In this document: positions 55,508 to 64,000 of the stretch, one piece after another
How the letters are laid out: each line of letters starts with the position of its first letter
Numbering within the stretch: position 1 is the first letter of the stretch
Notes under the pieces: generated by a model
Seen by the model: the letters and a program-made list of their open reading frames with translations, nothing else
Told to the model about the DNA's origin: nothing
The model's database searches: none
Position numbers and translations under genes: made by a program
Assembly (NCBI RefSeq): GCF_026914185.1
Contig: NC_070574.1
Coordinates: 3,496,001-3,560,000 of the forward strand
Direction of reading: 5' to 3'
Origin: Puccinia triticina
Taxonomy: Eukaryota; Basidiomycota; Pucciniomycetes; Pucciniales; Pucciniaceae
DNA: 64,000 bases

Positions 55508-56409
55508 ATGGACTTCGATTCTGGCCATCCGTCTTCTGATACCAAATGGATCTTAGAGATACTACCACCAATGGCCTTGGCGGAAGATCATGTTGTAAGT
55601 GGTTGGGGAACAGTTCTCTAGAAATCAGACTAATGCTTGGTGACTTGTGCCTTACGGCAGAATTCCTCGCCTCGTCAACCAACTCTTCCAGGAGACCATC
55701 TGCGCAGTTCAGCCACCGTAGTTTACAACAGAACTGTACTTTTGGAAAACCGCCAGTCTGGTACTGATGGGCCTCCTTCTACGTTCTGCCGCCGTACAAT
55801 CTTTTGGAACGAGCGCTTGTGCGTTGATCTGGTTAAGTTCTTTGCCGATTGGTTTTTGAGACACCAGGAGCTCGTCAAGAAATCCTCCGCATTCCTTGTG
55901 AAGGCCACCTACTCCGCCAACTTTGCAGACGTCTTGCAAGCATACCCACAACTCAATGGGTTTGTTCAAATCGTGGAGATGAAGGGTCAATACACTCATC
56001 TTTGTCAGATGTGGAAGGTAAGTGGCTGCTTTCCATGGATCATTCACGTAATCAACAGACCCAAGCCTCTAATCAGCCACATACTTTGCCAGACCATTAC
56101 AGAGCAAATGGAGGTCTCTGCGGGGGATCCCATTCCCGCTGAATTTGCAGATTGCGTCTCGAGAGCTGGAATGAGCCCTCTAGTGAGTAGTCAACCACAC
56201 GACCAATGTGCCATGTTCCCCTCCGCCTCTAATGCCATCATTCTGTCCAGGTTTATGTCTTGCTCAAGGATGCCATTGGCAAAAATCGACACATTGAAAC
56301 TGCTTGCATAATCGCGGAGGCCCCTGCAGACGAAATCTCAAAATCTACAGCCGCATGCGCATCATTCTTGATCAAAGGACTTCAGGCCAAATTATCAGCC
56401 TCCCAGTAG
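55508..56409 (+). CDS. Unrecognised protein, 230 aa, four exons
   Basis: Exons 55508-55594, 55661-56017, 56093-56182 and 56251-56409 join in frame; each intron is GT(A/G)AGT...CAG, 66-75 nt. The protein starts MDFDSGHPSSDTKWILEILP and contains RTIFWNERLCVDLVKFFADW, KSSAFLVKATYSANFADVLQ and IGKNRHIETACIIAEAPADE, ending LQAKLSASQ. Hydrophobic and charged residues alternate as in a folded helical protein. No known motif. It is head to head with the transposase gene (about 300 bp between starts), so it may share a promoter with it and act as an accessory protein; inference. Internal stops are absent, unlike in the transposase. Confidence 0.62.
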
Positions 56410-56585
56410 TATTCAGAGGTTCATTTCTTTATCTCACCGTTTCAGATCTACCCAGCGTAACTTAGGACCATCACCAGATGCGCAAGTTTTAAGGTGGCTC
56501 CGACCAGTTGCTTGTTTCCTACACTTTTCCCATGTACTTTTCCCCTTTGTATCAATGTGGAATGAATCTGGAAGTTTTTTCTCAC

Positions 56586-56951
56586 TTGGACGATCGTCCA
56601 ACTGATGTGTTTCACACGTCCCAGTCAAACGCTCCTCTTCGGGTCTTACTTCAGAAAGAACCATTGTGATGTACATCCCAGTATCTCCGGCAAACAATAA
56701 TCTGTTGGTTTGTCTTCCCAGCCATCTGATGTTACCTATCCTCACGTCACCTACCATCACTCGACACATCCTGTTGAGTCGAGTTACCTTGTCAACTTGG
56801 ACAATCGTCCAAGTCCATCAGAGACGTAGGCAGAGCCAAGACGCTCCCACTACCAATGTTGCTGCTACAAAACACACAAAATGTAGTTCTGTAAGGCGTA
56901 GGGATTAAAATTGCCCCCTATAGCTGCTGGAAGACTTGGACGATTGTCCAA
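56586..56951. promoter_or_regulatory. Palindrome cluster 3: three TTGGACGATCGTCCAA-type sites
   Basis: Perfect TTGGACGATCGTCCAA at 56586-56601, TTGGACAATCGTCCAA at 56797-56812 and TTGGACGATTGTCCAA at 56936-56951. They lie between the 230-aa gene and the start of the 57211 gene, 0.26-0.62 kb upstream of the latter. Confidence 0.68.
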
Positions 56952-58189
56952 GTGACAATAATGTCTTGATTTCCGCAAACATGCCAGCCTCCCACATCCA
57001 ATTGGGCATGGTGCATTTTGGAGGTGCCTACAGAATCAATGGGGATCTTCACACATCAATGGAAAACCACTTTCCAAACTACCCATTGTCTGGTCAGGCC
57101 ACCGCCGCCAGCCGGCACACATTGCCCACCGCAACAGTATTTGTCCTCTGCTGCCCCCGCCGAGTTCCCCATTACAGTAAATATTACTCCGACTTGTCAC
57201 ACCCTCCAATATGGCCAACCCGACTGGCCTCCAGAATGGCTCGATGCCAACGACTGTCTCTAACCTCCGTTCAAAACTCCGCACAAGCGGCATTCCAACT
57301 GGCAATTCTGCATTCGCTTGGTCCATCCACGACTTCACCAGGGTTGTCCTTGGGGTCGAAGCTGCCAAGAGTGACCTTCCTCCTGCGCCACCACAATCAC
57401 AACTTTTGACTTTCAAGACTCCATCAAACGAGGCATCCGCTAGTAGTGTTATCCTTGCCCGCTTCCGTTCATACCTCTCAGAACACAATGTTGCAGACCT
57501 CGAAGTTGGAGGGAGAATCAAGTGTATCCCTATAGTTTGTCACCAATTTTTTGTGCAAGATATGGCCCACTTCAATGTTCAACATGTTAGCTTTGCATGG
57601 GATCAATCGCCAGATTCGCCTTTTAACGCGTGGTTCGCCAGTATGATATTGAAGCATTGGACTTTTGCAAAGAATACCGGCCTCTTGTACAAATACGCCA
57701 TCTCACCCAACGACGACACAGCTGCTCACAGTCAAAAGGTTCTGTTCTGTTGGATTCACGGGCGTCAAGCTGATCTTCGACAATTGACTCAAAACGTCAA
57801 CTGGCGTCAACTCAAGGCCGCCCGTGAAAAACGTAGCAAAAGGAAGAAGCAGGACTGTCTCAAATCTAGGTTTCTCACAACAGCCGCAATCTTTCTGACT
57901 GCTAATCTCTTTTGTTGTCACTCGCGCATCTTTGCAGTTAAGTGATCATCGCGTGGACACTTGTGTGGCATTGGCTCTCCCAGCAACTTTAACCCGGATC
58001 TTCATGGACCCCGCTTGCACATCTGACATGGAAGAAGATGAAGCAGGGAACCTCCATCGCATGCACGTGCCGTGGCGCTCTCAAGAAATGACTCAATTTG
58101 CTCACAAGTTGGACGAGGCCACGGTGGATCGTTTGCGCAAGGAAAAAGGCGTTCAATACGTACAAAGGGCCAAATTACTTGAACTGCGT

Positions 58190-58497
58190 TGTGAAGACCC
58201 AGAGGCTTCACATGAAGATCACGGACAGATTACATCAGCAACCTGGGAGTACTTAACTCGACCCTCCCCGCGTCCCACCTAACTCAGCAGAGAGAAGCTG
58301 ATCTTCTCTCCTGGGTTAGGTGAGCACCTCCTTCTATTCCTCATTATCAGACTGTATGTAGTTAGGAGAGAGAAGCTGATCTTCTCTCCTGGGTTATAAA
58401 TACAAAACATAAGTGGTTCCTAGAATTCTGAGCCACCTTGGCCTCGTGCCAACTTCCGTGTCTGCCCAGTGAAGAGTCCTTTTGGAGGACTCTTACA
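58190..58497 (+). repeat. 5' LTR of element 2
   Basis: 308 bp, TG...CA. Contains two copies of the hairpin AGAGAAGCTGATCTTCTCT followed by CCTGGGTTA, and a TATAAATAC box after the second, a plausible core promoter. Confidence 0.93.
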
Positions 58498-58539
58498 CTT
58501 TTTTTTTCTCGAAACCACTTCAAGCTTGGTCCCTTCGTT

Positions 58540-61500
58540 ATGGACCACTCGAACTATTCGCCTTGCTTAGCCCCAACGCTTGTTTCTGTCGCGGCTACAT
58601 CGTCTATCTCGTCTTCGAAGAGCACTTCGGCTCAACCTCGTCCATCACCAAGTAGTCCTTCCGATTCATTTGATCCTTCACTAACACCCATCAAACGGGC
58701 CCGCATTGTCATCCAGTTCAAAATCGCCAACATCTTTGTGAAAGCTCTCATTGATACGGGCTCAGAAATCGACATCATCTCTGATAAAGCTGTTGATAAT
58801 GCTGCCCTTGAACGCCGCGATCTCGCACGACCTACAAGGGTAAAACTGGCGCTCGGAGACGGTACCAATGTGCCTGTACCCATCCGACAATACGTAGTGA
58901 CGTCGTTGTGGACACTCAGACCTTTGAAAGCCTTTGAGGACGTAGCTCTGAGAATCAGGCCTATCCTAGGCGACTACGACATCATCCTCAGGACCCCCTT
59001 CCTAGCTCATTTTGGACTATCAGTTTCCATTGAAGACCAATCACTCGACTGTAAGCAATCAAAATTATCCATTCCAGCATATCGACTGCTTCACTTGGAC
59101 GACGACGTGTCCGCGGCTATCCAGACAGACCGTTCGGTCGACAACTATCCCTGCGAGACATCTGAAAAACAAATTCTACAGGAATTTGCCGATCTTTTTC
59201 CAGAGGACATACCAGCGGTCACAGACGACATGGAAACTCCTAAGTCACCAGCTTCCTGCTCCTTCCCGGCCAAGATGCAATCCGCGGCATCTGGGACTCG
59301 ACATAAGATTGTCCTAACCTCAACGGACGCGGTCATCAATGAACGTCAATTCCCTTATCCCCAGAAACACCTGAGTGCTTGGCAAACGCTTTTGCAACAA
59401 CATCTCGATGCCGGCCGCATTCGCCGGTCAACAAGTCAATACGCTTCGCCAAGCATGATCATTCCGAAGAAAGATCCAACAGCCTTGCCTCGTTGGGTGT
59501 GCGATTACCGCAAACTGAACAGTCTGACGGTTCGAGACCGATCCCCCTTGCCCAATGTTGATGAGCTAGTACGGATAGTAGCTTCGGGTAAGGTGTTCTC
59601 TGTCTTGGATCAGACAAATGCCTTCTTCCAAACGCGCATGCGGGAAGCTGACATACCGTTAACGGCAGTAAAAACTCCTTGGGGCTTAATGGAATGGGTG
59701 GTCATGCCCATGGGACTCACGAATGCTCCAGCGACTCACCAGGCTCGACTTGAGGAATCCTTAGGCGATGTCCTAAACAGGTTCTGCGTAGTATACCTGG
59801 ACGACATCATCATCTTCTCGGATTCCTTCGCCGAACATGAGAAGCACGTCCGTACAGTTTTGAGTAGACTCCGCGGCGCAGCCCTGTACTGCAGCCCAAA
59901 GAAGACAAAGCTGTTTCGACCGCGCATCAAATTCCTGGGCCATTGGATTTCGGCCAAGGGCATTGAACCTGATGACGAGAAGATTGCCGACATTCTGTCT
60001 TGGCCCTCCCCCCAATCCCCAAAGGCGGTTAAGAAATTCCTCGGAACTGTACAGTGGATGAAAAAGTTCATTTGGGGCTTACAACGCTATGTCGGCACGA
60101 TTACCCCACTGACAAGCACAAAACTTGATCCGAAGAAATTCAAATGGGGCAAGAAAGAAGAAAACACCTTTCAAAACATCAAGCAAATAATGACATCCTT
60201 GCCCTGCCTCAAGAATATTGATTACGATTCGGATGATCCCATATGGCTCTTCACCGACGCCAGTGGTGCAGGGCTCGGAGCGGCTCTATTTCAGGGCGCG
60301 GAGTGGAAAACAGCGTCTCCAATAGCTTACGAATCCCACCTCATGACCCCCGCCGAGCGCAATTACCCAGTACATGAACAAGAACTGCTGGCTGTGGTAC
60401 ACGCGCTACAGAAGTGGCGGATGCTGCTCCTCGGCATGAAAGTGAATGTGATGACGGACCATCACTCTCTCGTCCATCTACCCACTCAACGCACTTTAAG
60501 CAAGCGTCAAGCTCGATGGACGGAATTGCTCGCCGACTTCGACCTTAGTTTTAACTATATTCGCGGGGAAGATAACACCGTCGCGGACGCTCTATCGCGC
60601 AAGGACCTTGGAGATGATGAACCAACCCAAAACCTTCAGATCGCATGTATAGCGGCGTTGACTGAGTTCAGCTCCGTGCTTTCTTCCTCGCTCAAACGGG
60701 TAATCCTGGATGGCTACCCCCACAACCAATTTTGTGTGGCCCTAAAGAACGCACTTCCGCTACAGGACGACTGCCGAGAAGAAGATGGCCTCCTTTTTAT
60801 TGACGACCGCCTGGTGATCCCGGCGAACTTCGCATTGCGCAGAAAGTTGGTCGATGAAGCTCATCAACGGCTAGGTCACCTTGGTTACCTCAAGACAAAA
60901 AAAGAATTGCGACGTGATTTTTTCTGGCCTCGCATGTCCGCTAACATCAAGAAGCTTCTTGAACATTGTGAAACTTGCCAACGTACAAAAGCCCCCACAA
61001 CTTCACCAGCAGGGAAGATGCTTACCCCGTCCTTCCCACGTAAACCACTGACCGACTTGGCCATAGATTTCGTCGGACCACTTCGACAGGCGACACACTA
61101 CGACATGATTTTGACAATCACGTGCCGCCTGTCAGGTTTTATCCAAATTATCCCAGTACTACAATTGGACTCGGCGGAAAAGACAGCGACGCGGTTCTTC
61201 AACGGGTGGATTGCCAAGTTTGGCCCACCTGCCTCTATCATCAGCAACAGAGACAAAACTTGGACCTCTCAATTCTGGAGAGCGCTGATGAATTGACTGA
61301 ACATTGATTTCCACATGACCACGGCTTTCCATCCCCAGGCGGATGGACGATCAGAGCGCTCCAACAAAACAGTTGGACAAATCCTTTGCACTTTCACCTC
61401 AAAGCGTCAAAGCCGATGGCTAGAATCTCTACCGGCAGTTGAATTTGCTATCAATTCGGCGATCAATGTGGCAACCGGGATTAGCCCATTTGAACTCCTC

Positions 61501-61965
61501 TTTGGCCGCAAACCATCACTTTTCACAGCCCATCCCCAGATCAATCCAGAAGAAGCAATACCGGCACTGGACAAGTGGATCAAGTCCAGAGAGGGGGCCT
61601 GGGCCGAAGCGCGGGACACTCTCATTGCGAGCCGCGTCCGACAAGCGACCCAACACAACAAACATCGATCAGTGGCACCAACTCTTGCGGTAGGCGACCC
61701 AGTTTTCCTTAATTCGGCAGATTGGCGGGGGAAACATCAGGCTGGCGTGGACAAGCTCAAGGAGCGTTTTGAGGGTCCGTACGACATTATCAAGGTCTTC
61801 AATGATGGGGTCAATGTAGCCCTTTCTTTGCCGGAAAACGACAAACGACACCCCGTCTTTCACATCTCAAAACTCAAAAAATTCTGGCGATGTGGTGATC
61901 CAGATCTGTTGCGCGCAACAAAACTGCCAAAAACTCAACTCACAGCCTACAATACTAGCATATGA
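58540..61965 (+). pseudogene. pol: Pol of element 2: protease, RT, RNase H, integrase with two lesions
   Basis: From the ATG at 58540 the frame encodes a Ser/Pro-rich leader, protease (ALIDTGSEIDIISD near residue 70), RT (WVCDYRKLNSLTVRD and the catalytic YLDD near 418), RNase H (FTDASGAGLGAALF near 571), and integrase with HHCC finger (HQRLGHLGY, CETCQRTKA). The first catalytic Asp is in AIDFVGP (843). The second, 35 residues before the Glu of DGRSERSNK (939), is Asn in IISNRDKTW (903). Codon 919 is TGA (61294-61296), and the frame resumes with NIDFHMTTAFHPQADGRSER to a GPY-type end FEGPYDIIKVF. Both changes fit loss of a CpG (CGAC to CAAC, CGA to TGA). The integrase is thus predicted inactive. 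Confidence 0.9.
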
Positions 61966-63026
61966 TAGAATATTATTAGAGAAATAGATTCTAAATACAA
62001 ACTTAACCCTAGTCACTCACTTCAACTACCCAGCTAGCTCTTTTAGTTTAGAAGTTAGTTACAATTATAGGTTTAGTACAGGCCATACCCAGGTGGAAAT
62101 TCATATAAATCATAAAAGGCATGCATATATAGAAGAGTATAGTTAGATTTACTAGTTAGGCAGGCCTCCACTATTAGCTACAGATCACCTCACGCAACCT
62201 GCGCGTTGGAAACTGCATTGACTAGGCCTCCACTCAACAACTCAACAGATTTGCACGGACCTTACATTGATGCATGCGGTCAGAAAGCCTCCACTTTGGC
62301 AGTGCAACCAACCTAGGTGGACTTTGCCTTAAAAAGTACAAATCACACATGGTCATGCGGAACATCAGTTTAAGTTATGCACCCCTGGCAGAAGGCAGTG
62401 CAATCCACAGGGTCACCACCAGCAGAAATGCCTCAATTGCAGCCCTCACCAGCAAAAATAACTCAGAAAAGAATATATAAGGAGGCCCTCCTCCCACCAT
62501 TTTTCCATCATCACCCAGGCACCCCAGCTCAGTGGTCACCAGTCATCATTTTTGCCATCATCACGGAAGACACAGTCATCATACATTAACATAGAAATCC
62601 CATACCACACTCCATCATCATTTCCCTCTGCTGAAACCATTAAAAACCCAACAAAACATATTCTCACTTGATTATATTCTTTGCCCATCTTGCCATATAG
62701 AGGTTGTATACGCACCTTGTACTTGTTAAAACTGATCTAGGTCTGATAGAGACTACTACATACAAGTTTTCTCCATCATAAAGTCACGCCACAACAATAA
62801 ATAAATTTGTTGTCAGAATTCTGTGTAGTATAATAGAGGGGCAGGTCTTTCAAACCACCCGTAACAGTAGTATTACTTAGCTGGAATATCATATTGTTAT
62901 TTCCCCCTCAAAGGACTGCCAACCCATCCCAAAGGAGTTCTCACAGTGACCGGAGGACGCAATTCAGGAAGAGTCCGACATTCCGGCCGGATGACCGCCC
63001 TTCCGCCGCATTATAGGGGGGGAGAC
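61966..63026. other. Non-coding 3' part of element 2
   Basis: 1.06 kb between pol and the 3' LTR without an ORF of protein character. It has several TCCACT, CAGCCATC-like and ATCATCA words but no recognisable domain, and ends in the polypurine tract. Confidence 0.5.
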
Positions 63027-63334
63027 TGTGAAGACCCAGAGGCTTCACATGAAGATCACGGACAGATTACATCAGCAACCTGGGAGTACTTAACTCGACC
63101 CTCCCCGCGTCCCACCTAACTCAGCAGAGAGAAGCTGATCTTCTCTCCTGGGTTAGGTGAGCACCTCCTTCTATTCCTCATTATCAGACTGTATGTAGTT
63201 AGGAGAGAGAAGCTGATCTTCTCTCCTGGGTTAGAAATACAAAACATAAGTGGTTCCTAGAATTCTGAGCCACCTTGGCCTCGTGCCAACTTCCGTGTCT
63301 GCCCAGTGAAGAGTCCTTTTGGAGGACTCTTACA
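63027..63334 (+). repeat. 3' LTR of element 2
   Basis: 308 bp, one difference from the 5' LTR; followed directly by TGCGT. Confidence 0.95.
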
Positions 63335-63745
63335 TGCGTCGACGCGATCCTATCCACATACCCGAAGTCTTCCCAGTACCTATTGGTCTCCCGCAAAATT
63401 GCTACGCTCCCATCTTCCTCCAATCCCGAGGCCAGGTTTCCCACGAAGTCTTGCACACAGACAATCAACCTTGTGAATTTCCTGCTATCTGATGCTGTTT
63501 CTGTTGTTGTAGATGAATGGATTCCATCATGATCCTGACCGCCTTCTTTGTGCTCTCACCTGCTTGATCCAACGCTAAGCTGTTTGTCCGCTCTCATCAG
63601 TTTGAGATGTGTTTGCCCATATGTAAAAAGAAATGTCTTACTGTGCTAGCTCCTTTTTCCTTTTCTGTATCTACAAATGTTGACAAGTACATATTCATTC
63701 AATCATTTTGAACCTAAGATGTGAAGAGTCATGTATATAGCGCAC

Positions 63746-64000
63746 CTCGATCATATTTGCTTCAATGCTTCCCTTTATGAAGTAACGAACAATCTGTGTA
63801 GTGCGGTGTTGGCCTAGCCGATAGGCGCGATCTGTTGCCTGGTCTTCCACACTTGGATTCCAGCAGGGGTCCTGCAGCCGTGTAGGCGTCAATATAAGTG
63901 TGCCAATGGCCTTTGCTTTGTATCCTGGACTCACCATCAAGTAAACCTTCTGCGTACACGTCAGGTCAATCCCCACTCCACCTGCCCCGATGGTGGCCAA
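63746..64000 (-). CDS. SNF2-family DNA helicase, C-terminal part (gene continues past the window)
   Basis: Two exons are visible: 64000-63935 (partial) with ATIGAGGVGIDLTCTQKVYL (helicase motif V) and 63871-63746 with DPCWNPSVEDQATDRAYRLG (motif VI, ending in QATDRAYRLGQ) then TQIVRYFIKGSIEANMIE. The intron between them starts GTGAGT and ends CTGCAG; the next donor is GTGCGC at 63745, so more 3' exons exist. The motifs define an ATP-dependent SNF2 translocase; the sequence SIEANMIE after motif VI recalls the Rad5/Rad16/HLTF branch of DNA repair and chromatin proteins, but subfamily cannot be fixed from 64 residues. 5' exons lie beyond 64000. Confidence 0.85.

Larger units (their letters stand above)
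58190..63334 (+). mobile_element. LTR retrotransposon, element 2 (Ty3/gypsy-like), 5.1 kb, no gag
   Basis: LTRs 58190-58497 and 63027-63334, 308 bp each, TGTGAAGACC...GACTCTTACA, differ at one position (TATAAATAC in the 5' LTR versus TAGAAATAC in the 3' LTR). TSD TGCGT at 58185-58189 and 63335-63339. A G-rich tract (TATAGGGGGGGAGAC) just before the 3' LTR is the polypurine tract. Only 42 bp lie between the 5' LTR and the pol start, so there is no room for gag, and no clear primer-binding site is seen. Insertion is recent by LTR identity. Confidence 0.95.
57211..63492 (+). pseudogene. Paralog of the 47421 gene, split by LTR element 2
   Basis: Coding parts 57211-57852, 57938-58189 and, after the retroelement, 63340-63492. 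The first reads MANPTGLQNGSMPTTVSNLR and includes HVSFAWDQSPDSPFNAWFAS and LKAAREKRSKRKKQ; the second LSDHRVDTCVALALPATLTR, MHVPWRSQEMTQFAHKLDEA; the third RRDPIHIPEVFPVPIGLPQN to a TGA at 63490-63492. The frame carries on exactly across the 5-bp duplication, so one ORF existed before insertion. The intron position matches the paralog, but the sequence after CAG at 57853 is GACTGT, not GT, so the donor may be lost or the true splice differ. Similarity to the 467-aa protein is clear at FxWDxxxxxxFNxW, RSTKRK/KRSKRKKQ and W-RS-M. Function unknown. Confidence 0.72.

Overview
The window reads as a nuclear contig of a basidiomycete fungus, most likely a rust (Pucciniales). The reasons are short GT-AG introns (about 45-165 nt), fungal versions of conserved genes (RPS8, RPS29, UTP18, MTFP1, nicotinamide riboside kinase), a Tnp2-type DNA transposase of the kind expanded in basidiomycetes, and dense nested retroelements. 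The rust assignment is inference; a fungal eukaryote is near certain.

Two host-gene islands are visible. Island 1 (1.5-7.8 kb): 40S ribosomal protein S8 (-) and S29 (+) head to head across about 0.5 kb, then a nicotinamide riboside kinase (-) and an unrecognised 319-aa ORF (+). Island 2 (11.2-20.1 kb): an MTFP1-like mitochondrial protein (-), UTP18 (-) and an Mtf2-like mitochondrial protein (+) head to head across 282 bp, a small Tom6-like membrane protein (-), and an eight-exon secreted protein (+). Ribosome parts (RPS8, RPS29), ribosome assembly (UTP18) and mitochondrial functions dominate.

Between and after the islands the sequence is repeat-built. 8.6-10.5 kb holds nested inverted repeats with an array of hairpins, one a 126-nt near-perfect palindrome. 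21.8-22.3 and 38.7-39.3 kb hold two miniature elements packed with AGCG words, both starting AACAC and both flanked by 9-bp near-identical target duplications. 24.0-24.5 kb is a second copy of the Tom6-like gene with its flanks.

Two LTR retrotransposons are well delimited. Element 1 (25568-34205, TSD GCGC) has gag-protease, a middle ORF and pol; a canonical U UUU UUA slip site sits at the gag stop, a sequence just inside the 5' LTR matches the complement of a whole mature tRNA-Tyr including CCA, and four related GTAAGT...AG intron-like cassettes sit at the ORF boundaries. A divergent solo LTR of the same type lies at 39628-40407 (TSD ACGG). Element 2 (58190-63334, TSD TGCGT, LTRs differing at one position) lacks gag and carries an integrase Asp-to-Asn change and an in-frame stop.

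46-58 kb is the most unusual stretch: a Tnp2/CACTA-like transposase gene (-), two small uncharacterised genes, and two paralogous genes of an unrecognised family, with nine copies of a 16-bp palindrome TTGGACGATCGTCCAA in three clusters around them. Element 2 has inserted into an exon of the second paralog. The window ends inside a SNF2-family helicase gene (-).
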